This document shows positions 50,355 to 60,700 of a stretch of DNA of 64,000 nucleotides, piece by piece. The position numbers were made by a program, and so were the translations under genes. Source of the stretch: Blasia pusilla. Its lineage: Eukaryota > Marchantiophyta > Marchantiopsida > Blasiales. Below the pieces are notes generated by a model. That model did no database searches. It was not told the DNA's origin and saw only the letters and a list, made by a program, of their open reading frames with translations. The number at the start of each line of letters is the position of its first letter. Position 1 is the first letter of the stretch. The DNA is taken from contig CM114271.1 in NCBI GenBank assembly GCA_050084515.1, positions 24,676,001 through 24,740,000 of the forward strand. The letters run 5' to 3'.

Positions 50355-50714
50355 TTGCACAAACTAAAAAAAAACTGAAAAATTCATTGGAATCACTAAT
50401 GTGGAACAAATCACTTTTTCCATACAAGGTATGAAAAACACTCATCATTTATCCATAGCTGATAAGGGTACAAGCTCATAGTGAACATTTTGGCACTTCA
50501 GGGTACAATCAAAGACCTCATTCTGCATCCTCAAAGTGGTTTGTTTAAAATACTTCGCACTTCTTTGAGAAACAAAATTGGTTGGTGGATTCCTACGCCT
50601 ACCTCCGACTCTCTTAAACAACAAGCAACACATAGTAAATGTGCTTACAAGGGAAATACCTTTTCCCACTTGTCTCTCTTTGGACAAAGTCATCACAAGA
50701 ACATGTGGGGAAAG

Positions 50715-51850
50715 TAACAGATATGTACCACATACATCCCTATCACACTTGAATTCAAAGTGTTGTTCCTGATCCAATACATCCTTCCTATTCCATTGCT
50801 ACTATGAATGTCTTTTGTGGCGATAATTTTCATGTTTGCATCCCGAGCTTATGCGATTCGCTGTGCTCTCTCCATTGTTCGCCTACACATTCTATTTCTA
50901 TTCACCCCATTTATAGGCTCGAACAGAAATAATGGATTGAGATCATCCACCTTCTCAACATACATGTTGATATCAATCCTGGGTTAAATTCAGAATACAA
51001 AGGTCTCTGTAATGTGAATATGCTCCAAAACTCCGTCCATCTATGAGTTTGAAAATCAAGACTTATAAGATTTTCCACTTTGTCAGGGGTGGAATTGGTT
51101 CCTGCAGCAATGGGCCAAATCATGGGAATATTCCCTAGAGCTCCAATGGTAGTCGGATAAGACTTTCGAAGAGTGCATGATTCATTTGGGCATAAGATGT
51201 ACTTCAATTGATCCTCGGTTCTCGTAAAATGATTAAAGGTTTCCAGCCCCCATAAGCCTAGCAGTGGTTGTCTTATTCTTACATAGTTCTTATTCAGGAA
51301 AGTGCCACATGCTCTCCTAATGCCACCGATCCTGCCTTGCAAGTAGGTATACCTCGAGGGTTGCTTCGAGAAATATGCCACCGCTTGAGGTTGCAATCAA
51401 CCTCAACGATCAGACTCTTAAGTGGGAAGTTCCAGCAAAAGAGGGATTTTCAAATAAAACATTCATTGATTTTGCAGAAGGTACTTCAACTCAAATTGGG
51501 GAGCAGTCCTGTGTCTTTGAATACATGAGCGGGATTATTTCATCATCCAAATCAATCACTGGATTCTTTCCTCGATGCACACGGTTGACTTTCCTGAAGT
51601 CAAATTACTTATCAGGTCTCCAACAGTCTCGTTCAGACTTCTTTACTACCATCTCTATGGGACATTTCGAAACACGCCCACGAATGTCCTTACCAATGTA
51701 AACGTCTTTCTAAAGAGGAGTTTGAGCTACGCACCAATTGAAAGCTTCCACATACAATTTCTCATCCCCAGATCTAACAGCGGCTCTAACATAGAGCTCG
51801 TAAATTGAAGGGTCCTTTCCCTTGGTTACGCCTTTTGTGAGGAAGATGTG
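50715..51850 (-). pseudogene. Decayed ORF of unknown family, divergent from the methyltransferase-like gene
   Basis: A single minus-strand frame can be read for about 370 codons despite about fifteen stops. It enters after a good acceptor (ATCTGCAG at about 51,855) with FHIFLTKGVTKGKDPSIYEL, then YVRAAVRSGDEKLYVEAFNW, RVSKCPIEMVVKKSERDCW, NPVIDLDDEIIPLMYSK, FAGTSHLRV, GGIFLEATLEVYLLARQDRW, SDYHWSSREYSHDLAHC, NPLFLFEPINGVNRNRMCRR and MKIIATKDIHSSNGIGRM. The stops are nearly all TAG, TAA or TGA in places where CAG, CAA or CGA would be one transition away. I do not recognise the family; a transposition protein is possible given its place opposite the other gene of the insert. Its start would lie towards the palindrome cluster at 52.0-53.0 kb. 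Confidence 0.5.
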
Positions 51851-52059
51851 GAAGCCTGCAGATTATAGCATTGCTCTTGCCTAGTCTTGTTGGCATGCCT
51901 CAACATATATATTTTTTGACATGTTTATGATGACCTAAAGGAGGAATGAACACTCTCGACTCCGCTTATGTTGGGGCATAGGGCATTTTTGTGAATGTTA
52001 AGTCCCTCCACGGGAAAACTTATCAATTGATGGAGGGAACGCCTAAGTGTTGAATGATT

Positions 52060-53015
52060 GCAACCCGTCACAATCTGACGGGTTGTGAGAAGCATTGAGA
52101 TGAAAACAACCAACCCGTCGATTGAACCATCGCCGACTGAGTGGACTAGCCAGAAAGGAATATTCGGAAATCATGATTAATGACTAGTGGGAAAGGATTT
52201 GCCGGGCTTCCTTCAACCTATGGGAGCCTGACGGTTTGGAAGGTAGACTCATGGGGGACTCCAACCCGTTGGAGTCCGATAGGTTGGAAACCCTAATGAA
52301 GCATGTCGACCGATAAAACGCACTTCGACGAGTTCAATTGAGTTTGGGTGGGACGATCCGACCCATCCGATTCCATCCTATCATACTCCATGGGAAAGAT
52401 CTACTAGAGGTCCTTCAACCCCTCAAAGTCTGACGGATTGCAAAATGAACAAACTCAAAATGGCGGTCCCTCCCTGGTCCTAGCCCGCGATAACCCATCA
52501 CACTCCCACGGCTTGTACCAGTTAGGCAGCTTGGATTTCGTGCAACTCGTCGGAGTCCGATGGTTGCACAAATCAGTTTGAATGGTCCCCGTGCATCCCG
52601 TCGGACTCCGATGGGATGCACGGGACCTAGGCTGGATGGACCCCATGCACCCCGTCATGGTCCAAAGGGTCACAGGAACCAAGCAGGATCAATGGTCCCC
52701 GTGCAACCTGTCAGACTTCAATGGGTTGCATAGGACCTAGGTTGGATGGACCCCACGCAACCCGAAGTGGTCCGACGGGTTGCAAGAACAGGGCACGATC
52801 AATGGTCCCGTGCAACCCATGGGAGTTCGAAGGGTTGCACGTGACCTAGGCTGGATGGACCCCGAGCAACCCGTCGCCCGTCGGGGTCCAAAGGGGTGCA
52901 AGAATTGGGCAGGATGGACCCCGTGCAACCCGTTGGAGTATAATGGGTTGTAGGTAGAATCCTGGGCATATCTCCCATGCATTGGAGTTGCAACCCATCG
53001 CGCTCCAACAGGCTG
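52060..53015. repeat. Palindrome cluster A, between the two divergent ORFs
   Basis: About twelve imperfect palindromes of the form GCAACCCGTCGGA-centre-TCCGACGGGTTGC occur every 50-70 bases (for example near 52,067, 52,261, 52,546, 52,590, 52,704, 52,757, 52,812, 52,865, 52,925, 52,990). The intervals also repeat a phrase close to GACCTAGGCTGGATGGACCC, so this part is a diverged tandem array of a longer unit. Confidence 0.85.
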
Positions 53016-54589
53016 CAGGTAGCTCACGCGGAACATGCACCGTAATGGTCCACCATTGTACAACCGGTCCCCTGTCGTACACCAACGGTCCGCCGTCGCA
53101 CCAACGGTCGAGTCCAACGGCTCCGGAAGTACATAAGGACCAGTTTCGAGGCTTCTCACTTTTCTATTCTACAATTTTCCGCGTTGTTTTAAACTCCCGT
53201 GTTAATACAACTACCAAAACTTGCTTTCTATTTACTCGAACATTTTGACGGTTGGTGGTGACGGTTTGAATTGAAGCGATTCTTTTCAGAGTTAATGAAG
53301 ATTTAGGTAAGAACCCCTCGTGAAGCATTTGATTGTTGGCTTATTTTAGGATGACTCGAAAAGATTCCCAAGCCAGCAAGGTCGTGAGCTTCTTTCCCAA
53401 GCCCGACAGAACTCCGTCTTTTGGTACGCGACGCACGGCCGCAAATGTTTGGCGAGAGGAAATCGAGGAGCGCGAGCGAGAAACCGAGATGAGGAAGCAG
53501 GAAATGTTGGAGAAACTAGCTTTGGAGAAGGTCGCAAAGCAAGCGGAGAAGAGAGAAGTGAAATTGCTTGCGGATGCGGAGAAGGCCGAGAAGAAATGCA
53601 TGGAGGCGGAGATCAAGCAGAATAAGAGCTAGGACGCCGGCTTCCCGAAAGCCAAAATTGCAAAAGCCAGGAAGGAAAGGGCATTGGTTGTAGAAGAAGA
53701 ACATGCCCAACAACCCACCGAGAGTGTGGGAATGGAGGATGTCTCATCCATGAGGTCGAGTGGTCCAATGCACGAGACCAATACCAAGGAGCTTCTAGAG
53801 ATCAACAAGGAAGCTGTTAGAACCCCGAGTGTCAAGATAATGGAGATCTCGTAAGGAGAAGGAGGAGAGTCTTCTACATCTCAAAACCATGTTGAAGAAT
53901 TCGTCCTCTTTGCAATTGAAGAGTTTCCAGTAGACTTGCCGGATGAGGCTCCATAGGAGCTCGTTGGACTTGACACTGACCCACTTTTCGAGCGGGTAAG
54001 AATTATTCAATAGTTCTCTCTACACTGCATTACTTCCAGTTGTTCTGAAAATTGGAATTGACAGTGGTAACATTCGCGGAGGTGTTGAAGCAGGAGATAC
54101 TGGTGGATGGCCGGAATGTCCCGAGGATTCTTCTCTACCAACTCTAAACGATGGAATACATTTGACAAATCCAATCGGAGAAAGACATTGACAAGTTGAA
54201 GCAGTCATTGACAACAACGTCATACGTTGACTTCCCACCTTTCTATCTCCGACCGTAGGTTGAGCATGGAACCCAAGCTTTGGTTATGGAGGAAGAATTG
54301 GAGAGTCTAGATGCTTTTTGGAGGTTGAGGGACGTTGAGTTCCGCAAGGCAGTAGCAACTCAATACAAGTGGATGCAAAACTTGTACTTCTTCATCTAGG
54401 ATGACAACCACCAATTCATGGCACGGTCGTAGTTTGCAGCAGAGCGACCAAACTCCCTTGAGGCTCACTTTTGCGTGAGGGCGGTGGTCCTCCATCTCGA
54501 CTCAAATCATATGGCTAAGGTGGAGATGGCTATGCTCTCCATGAACACGTAAGCATCCTCAACAAATTTCCCCAAATAAGAAGCGGTTT

Positions 54590-55400
54590 CAAGCCGTCAG
54601 ACTTCGACAGGTTGGTTCTTAGTAGTAATCATTAACGATAGCAGCCACCCGTCAGAAGGCGACTGGTTGCGATAGGAACAACTTGCTCCCGTATTTGCAA
54701 ATCGTCAGACTCTGACGGATTTATTTTGGCTCTCTATTGAGTTTCCTGGAAACCCGTCGGAGTCCGACGGGTTGCACAATCTCGAGTGTAGCCATCCAAG
54801 TAGGATAGGCCATATAACCCATCAGACTCCGACGGGTTGCATGATCTTTATGGAATGAGTCTTGGTTGGGGTGGATGTGCAACCTTTCAGTCTCCGACGG
54901 GTTGCAAAGGCATGCAAAGCCAGACCATTCAAACCATGGCCTTTCTTACGGCACATGCAACATGTTGGAGTCCGACGGGTTGCAAACCACTCACAACAGG
55001 GCCTTTCTTACCGCATATGCAACCCGTCGTACTCCCACGGGCTGTAGGGCCAATCAAACTCGGCTCTCGAAACTACAGTTCGTGCAATCCGTCGAACCCC
55101 AACAGGTTGGAAGAGGAGGGACCTCTTGCAACCCATCGGACTCTATCGAAGTGCAAGAGAAAAAACTTGCCTTAGAATCCTCAACCACATGTAAATATAA
55201 TACCCGGTGTGGGTGGCTTTGCAACCCCTCGGTTTTTGACAGATTGAATTTTTGAATTTAGGGGCCTGGAGGTGCAACCCATTGGAGTCCAACAGGTTGC
55301 TACCCAACCTAGATTAACGCGGATGCAACCCGTCGGTTTCCGACCGATTGCACCGAGGAAGCTTTTGGAGCAACTGTCAAACTTCGACGGGTTGCAAACA
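54590..55400. repeat. Palindrome cluster B, inside an intron of the methyltransferase-like gene
   Basis: About fourteen members, including a perfect one at 54,751-54,773 (AACCCGTCGGA, G, TCCGACGGGTT). Others lie near 54,816, 54,880, 54,957, 55,019, 55,130, 55,275, 55,325. They lie between the donor at 54,549 and the next coding segment at about 55,500. Confidence 0.88.
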
Positions 55401-57309
55401 AGTGCCATTTTGTTCGTCTACTTCCAATCCCTCAGAAACCGACAATTTTATTGTTGTAAGTGTTCTTACTTCTCATTGATGTTTCCAACATCCTGTCGGA
55501 AGGGAATGTTACCCATCATTGGATCGAGGAATGCAACCAAGTGAGGAAGGTTCTTACAACGTACCCGTCGTAATACAAAGGATTCCTTGGAGAGGATTTG
55601 GTGGATGAGATGGTCGCAAAAGGAGCACAAATTAAAAAAATACTTGGGCCAACACATTCATTTCCCAAGATGCATTTGTTACGATTCTCTGTTGGCCAAA
55701 AATACAACCGGCAAAAAGAAGCGCGACACTCGAGTTGGAGCAGAGAGGGAATGTTTTGGATTCTTAGAGAGCGAAGTTCATTAAGGCTGTTGTGTCGGCG
55801 GCGATCATCTACCTCAAGGTTGAGGACGGTGATGCATCGGTTTATCGCCATCCTCAACCCCGAGCTCGGACGTGACTTTTACAAAGAGTTGAAGGCCATA
55901 ATCAAGCGACAACAAAGGAGGGACAAGGATCCTCGTGGACGGATTGTAGAGAACGTGTCATTGGATAGAGCTCACTTGTTCGCCCTCTCAAGGATTTCGG
56001 AATTTAGGCAGATCCAATTGATGAAGATCAGTCTAGTGGGAACAGAGGCATAGAACAAATCGGCACACCATCCCCCTGGGGTGTCGGACCTAGTCATTTC
56101 CCAGTGGCTACGAGAATGGTCCTTCTGGAATGCCTTGCGCTTACAAGGAAAGTCGATGATTGAGTGCCTTCAAGGCGACATGCAGAGAATTCAGCCTATT
56201 TCAGAGGAGACTAGCCTCGATTCGGCGGAGGAGTACAAATTGTGGTTGAATCACATCCGGGATAAGCCGGCAAAGAACCCCAAGTTCAAGACGATGTTCA
56301 AGAGCGATATTTTGCCGGAGGGAGATCTCGATGAGGAGATTGGCGACCCAAAGAAACGAGACTTTGAAAAAAAGAAGAAGGAGCTTCAAGATCAAGCCGC
56401 CGATTCATCCCGCCAACGAGCTGCACAGAGGATGGTGATCAAATTTTTGCCCTCCTGTGTGAACGTAGGAAGATGGAGGAAGTTCCCGGCGGCGCTCAAG
56501 CTATGGGCAAATACTCCGCATGGTGAAGGATTCTTCATGTACCACGTGGAGATGGCACTCGACATGAGCCCTTGGGAAGTGCTGATCAAACTGTCCAATC
56601 TGCTTGGACTTCAACGATCATCGAGGACGGCAACGGGAGGCCCCGAAAATGAATCTTATGGATTGCGACGTCACGGAGACCCCAACAAGCAGGCACCCCA
56701 CTCGCGAGAAGAAAAAGAGGGAGATAACGGGTTCCTCCAAGGGGGGGGGGAACAAGAATGTAGTCTAAACTCCCTCATTTTTGGGGAAGCACAGGGATGG
56801 AGCATCGAAAATTACTATCGCTACTGGAAGAACTAGAGAAGTTCTCCACATAGGAGTCCACGATGGCTTGGAGAAGCTGACACTCTTGGGATGAAAGCTT
56901 TTGCAAAACGGCCATGCCTCATGGACCGTCAATGGGGTACCTGAGGAGGTTGCACTTGACCTCCTCATTGTAGATCTACCGTCGGGGCTTAGATTGTGGG
57001 CAGAGAACCCATGCGACACAGCCCCAGATTGGAACATTCCCTTCACATATGACCAAATCGAGTTGATGTCCTCCTTTGCCAATGCGTATCAAAGTGACAC
57101 GTGATGTTTCCTTGTTCTCACCCGTGGTAGTGAGGATGAGCTCTTAAACTTGCAATGCGCGAAGCGATCATTGAAGTGGCAAACAGTGCAGTCTTGGGAA
57201 GTGAAGAACAACTACCGCTAAGGTCGACTACAAACCAAGTCTTGGTAAGTTCGAAAAAATTATGCAACTTTTTTCTTTTTTTTTCTCGCATCCTGGTTTT
57301 CATTTTTTC

Positions 57310-57650
57310 TTGCAACCCATCGAACGAGTTACACATTGATCCTAACAAGCCTTGTGCAACCTGTCGGAGTCCGACGGGTTGCAGACGGACTATGCGCACA
57401 ACCCGTTGGACTTTGGTGGATTGCAGCACCCACTTGTCGGGTTCTTGGGTGTGTCTAGCAATCCGTCGGATTTTGACGGGTTGCTGATAGGCCCTGTGAC
57501 TGCCTGTGCAACCCGTTGGAACCCAACGGGTTGCATATCCACAATTGGTGAGTAACCCGTCTGAGTCCTACAGTTCGGATCCCCCACTAAACGCAAATTG
57601 CCTCGGTGACATCTGACATTTGCAACCCGTCGGATTCCGTCAGGTTGCTC
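57310..57650. repeat. Palindrome cluster C, inside the next intron
   Basis: Seven members near 57,315, 57,356, 57,400, 57,460, 57,510, 57,550 and 57,622. They fall entirely within the interval between the donor at 57,245 and the acceptor at 57,709-57,710. Confidence 0.88.
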
Positions 57651-58689
57651 CTAGAAGACTTCTTCCTCCCATTGATTCTTAGCTGATTTGTACGGTTCTA
57701 TTCTTTGCAGATCGAATACTATTACGTCTATTTTTTGTCAAACCAGAGCACGGTTTCGAGGTTTTTGAGGTACAGGATCCTGTTGATCCAGGTTCAGATG
57801 GATTCACTCTTACCAACCTCTTTAATTCATCCCCATAAATCGTCGTTGAGGAAGGAATGATTAGAGGGAGAGGAAAATCACCCGCACTCATGCATACCCT
57901 CATGGAGCTCTGTTCGAGGCCAGGTGATTTGGTGCTCGATTTGGTGGGTTTTTCTCGGGCAACTGTTAGAGTTGCTTGGCAGAGTGGCCAAAATATTCTC
58001 TGCCTTGAGTCTCGAAACACCTTGTTTGCACTTTTATCGGAGGCAAAGTCTGACTACGAGAGGGATATGGGCGTTTACAAGTCGCCTGCACGGATCAATG
58101 AACCTGCACTGGAGCCAGTGGTTGTGACGCCATCCTCACTACCAGTGATCCTAAAAATCGGAAGGGCAAGGCCACCGGTGATTCTAGAGGAGTTGTCAGA
58201 TGATGATGAGTGAGTGCATGTGCCTTGGATTTGAAGCGTTTTGGAGTTGACATGTGTTGGTTCTTGGGAAGTAGGAAATATTGATATCAATGGGTTTCCA
58301 TTTGCAGAAGCTTCAAAATCAGTTGTCGAAGTAGGCGTTGGGACTCTTCTTGTGTCACATGGGACCGATACGGGGTACCTAGGGGGACAAGGGTCTCGGA
58401 TCCTCCTTCCTTCTCTGTTCCAATCAACAATCACGTAGAAGAGCCTCTGACTAGTCTGAGAAGTCTCTTGTCGAGGAACCGGCAAGAGTTAGGAACATTT
58501 GTTAAGATGACGAGGCTGAAGAGATCATGGAATATATTTTATTGTTAAGGAAATCAAATGTAAATGACCGATTTGCAAATGGTTTTAAATAAAGTGGTTT
58601 TTTTAACGCAACCAATTCTCTTCATGCTTATGGTCTGATATTATTTTTTATCACATTTCAAAATTGAGGTGAGGCTTTTGTGCTTTTGT

Positions 58690-59120
58690 AATGTGTCGAA
58701 AATCGACGGGTTGCCTGCTGTCTTTTCACATTTACATTTTTCCTGGAAAATATCTTTTCCCATTTATAGTTTTCATGATGTTCTTTCTCTGTACCGAGAC
58801 CAATTTATTCTCTTCGTTTCTTTTGGTCTTGTATACGTGCTTTCTTGGACTCCTATCTTTGGTTTGAGGCGTTGGTAACTCATCTTATTCCAAAAGGTTG
58901 AAAACCACTCCAACCGAAGAGTAGAATCAATTTTTGCAGAATATCCAGTCTTACAACCCGTCGGAGTCCAATGAGTTGCAAGATAATCAAAATGAGAGAC
59001 AATACAATCTTGCAACCCGTCGGATTTTGACGTGTTGCAAGAGGTGCAACCTGTCGGCTTCCGACAGGTTGCAAGGGATGCAACCTAAACCTGATGCAAC
59101 CTGTTGCAGGTTGCAATAAG
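58690..59120. repeat. Palindrome cluster D, downstream of the methyltransferase-like gene
   Basis: Five members near 58,690, 58,955, 59,012, 59,046 and 59,095, some nearly touching. The last are GCAACCTGTCGGCTTCCGAC then AGGTTGC, and GCAACCTGTTGCAGGTTGC. Confidence 0.85.
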
Positions 59121-59730
59121 TTGTGGAGAATCCCATCTGATGGAATAGTATTGATCAGATGGGATATTTCATGCTTTTTTACATGAAGAGACCTCCTACC
59201 CAACATGGTGAGGATGGGAGTCCTACATTAACAGTCCATAATTTCAACCATATCTTTTGAGAAGTTAAAACGTAAAGGGCACATGAGTCTATTGACACCA
59301 TAGACAGAGTCTTTATTAGAACCTTTCATTGAGATCATTTTTTTTGTACTCATCAAATTATCTACCGATGGTCCTCCAACAACAATATCCCTCAATCGGC
59401 CTTACTATAGAGCTGGCTTAGACAAGCAATGTGAAGAAAATTAGGCTCACATGGAGAGTGTTGGAAGGATGTTTGCAGTGGTTCTTCTGATGTCATCTTG
59501 TTTTTCCAAGCCTGGAAGAAGAAGGTTAGTTTAGGCCCGAATGTGGTCTACTTGCTACTCTTCTCTAAAGATTTTTGAATTTGAAACCATCTTTTTTTTT
59601 CAAAAATGTCAAAAAGTTTTAAAGAAAGGAGGCGGATTCAACCTCTTTTTTTTTAATAGAAGAGAGACTCCCCTCTCTTCCTCTCCTCTCTTACTCTCTC
59701 CTGCTATAATACTAGCCCCCTCTTTGGAAT

Positions 59731-60700
59731 ATTGTGAGCTGAATAAGGTAACGGTGAGAAATAGTTACCCTTTTCCAAGGATTGATGACCTCTTCGATAG
59801 ACTATCAGGGGAAAACTACTTCGATAAAATTCTTTTAAAATCAAAATATTACCATATTCGGATTGCCGAAGTGGATGTGGAAAAGACTACGTGTAGAACG
59901 AGATATGGCTTGTTCAAGTTTGTGGTGATGCCCTTCGGTCTATGTAATGCGCCTCTAGCATTCACCACATTGATGGACTCCATTTTCCACGAGGAGACAC
60001 ATGAGTATGTGATCATCTACATAGATAATATACTCATCTATTCGAAGTCACTAGAGGAGCACACTCGACACTTGAGAGCGATGTTGTTGAAACTAAGGGC
60101 GAACAAGTTGTACGTGAAGATGGAAAAGAGTGAGTTCGGGTTGGGCAAGATCAAGTTCTTGGGTCATGTGGTTAGCAAAGATGGAGTTAGTCCAAATATG
60201 GACAAGGTGAAAGCCATCGTCGAGTGGAAACCGCCTTCCACAGTGAAGGGAATGAGGAGATTTATCAGCGCGGTGCCGTTCTACAGAACCTACGAAAGGA
60301 ATTTTTCGGGGTTTGTGAGATCTCTCACATCTTGGATTGCAAAGTATGCTAACACAACCTGGATCCAAGAAGTGAATGACGCGTTCAATCGAGTCAAGGA
60401 GATCCTATTGCAGGAGGTAGTGTTGAAGCTGTTGGAGTTCGACAAGCCGTTCAAGGTGCATACTGATGCTAGTGATTTTGCAATTGCAAGAATGTTGGTA
60501 TAGAAACGAAGACTTGTAGCGTACCAGAGTAAGAAGCTCAATAACACTAAGAGGAGATGGCCCACTCATGAGAAAGAGTTTTTCTTGTGGTCCATTGGTT
60601 GAGGAAGTGGCGTCACTATTTGGGACTTCACAGGATTTGAGTGTTCATCTAAAACGTATCACTCAAGTATTTTGAGACCGAGGATCGAGTGACACCGAAA
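59731..60700 (+). pseudogene. Gypsy element, reverse transcriptase (rest) and RNase H
   Basis: Continues the domain interrupted at 45.1 kb: YCELNKVTVRNSYPFPRIDD, LFDRLSGENYFDKI, TRYGLFKFVVMPFGLCNAP, VIIYIDNILIYSKS, KIKFLGHVVSKDGVSP and VEWKPPSTVKGMRRF. The polymerase box YIDD is changed to YIDN, which removes one catalytic aspartate. RNase H starts at FKVHTDASDFA near 60,450 and continues beyond a TAG at about 60,501 with LVAYQSKKLNNTKRRWPTHE. The 59,541 start of the open frame lies in the inserted DNA and is not a gene start. Confidence 0.9.

Larger units (their letters stand above)
53351..58213 (+). pseudogene. Decayed gene with beta-class amino DNA-methyltransferase-like C-terminal half
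   Basis: Exon-like segments are 53351..53995 (donor CGG|GTAAG), about 54065..54548 (donor AC|GTAAGC), about 55,500..57244 (with frame changes; donor TTG|GTAAG) and 57711..58213 (acceptor TTTGCAG, ends in TGA). The N-terminal part has a Glu/Lys-rich coiled coil (EEIEERERETEMRKQEML). The middle part is unknown but well readable (SQWLREWSFWNALRLQGKSM, NPKFKTMFKSDILPEGDLDE, LKLWANTPHGEGFFMYHVEM, PWEVLIKLSNLLGLQRSSR). Then VALDLLIVDLPSGLRLWA at about 56,955-57,000 sits where a DPPYG catalytic motif IV is expected. CSRPGDLVLDLVGFSRATVR and SGQNILCLES at about 57,915-58,010 sit where the FxGxG SAM-binding motif I is expected. Order IV before I is that of the beta class (N4-cytosine or N6-adenine). 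Both motifs are altered, and stops abound. Function by homology is inference. Confidence 0.55.
45111..59730. mobile_element. 14.6 kb composite insertion splitting the gypsy reverse transcriptase
   Basis: The gypsy reading breaks after KDGNIRLFV (to 45,119) and resumes as YCELNKVTVRNSYPFPRIDD (from about 59,731), consecutive parts of one conserved block. The motif CTCTTTG is present at both edges (CTCTTTGTGAAT at 45,111 and CTCTTTGGAAT at 59,720), as for a target-site duplication of roughly 9 bp with later change. Just inside are inverted purine-rich ends: GTAAGAGGAGAGGAAGAGAG at 45,131, and its inverted near-match at about 59,671-59,695 (reverse complement reads GTAAGAGAGGAGAGGAAGAG). Without the later copia element the insert is about 9.6 kb and contains two divergent decayed genes and palindromic repeats. 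MULE-like superfamily membership is possible from the repeat length only. The purine-rich ends are of low complexity, so exact termini are unsure. Confidence 0.55.

Noticed and set aside
51375-51701. 108-codon plus-strand frame
   Set aside because: It is antisense to the longer and better-behaved minus-strand decayed ORF.
52060-59120. CRISPR-like array made of the palindromic repeats
   Set aside because: Spacing is irregular, repeats are diverged, intervals in cluster A are themselves repeats, and the DNA is plant nuclear with spliced genes. Not a CRISPR array.
59541-59730. Start of the 320-codon plus-strand frame as a gene start
   Set aside because: The first 60 codons come from the inserted element's end (poly-T and CT-rich). 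Homology to reverse transcriptase begins only at YCELNKVTV.
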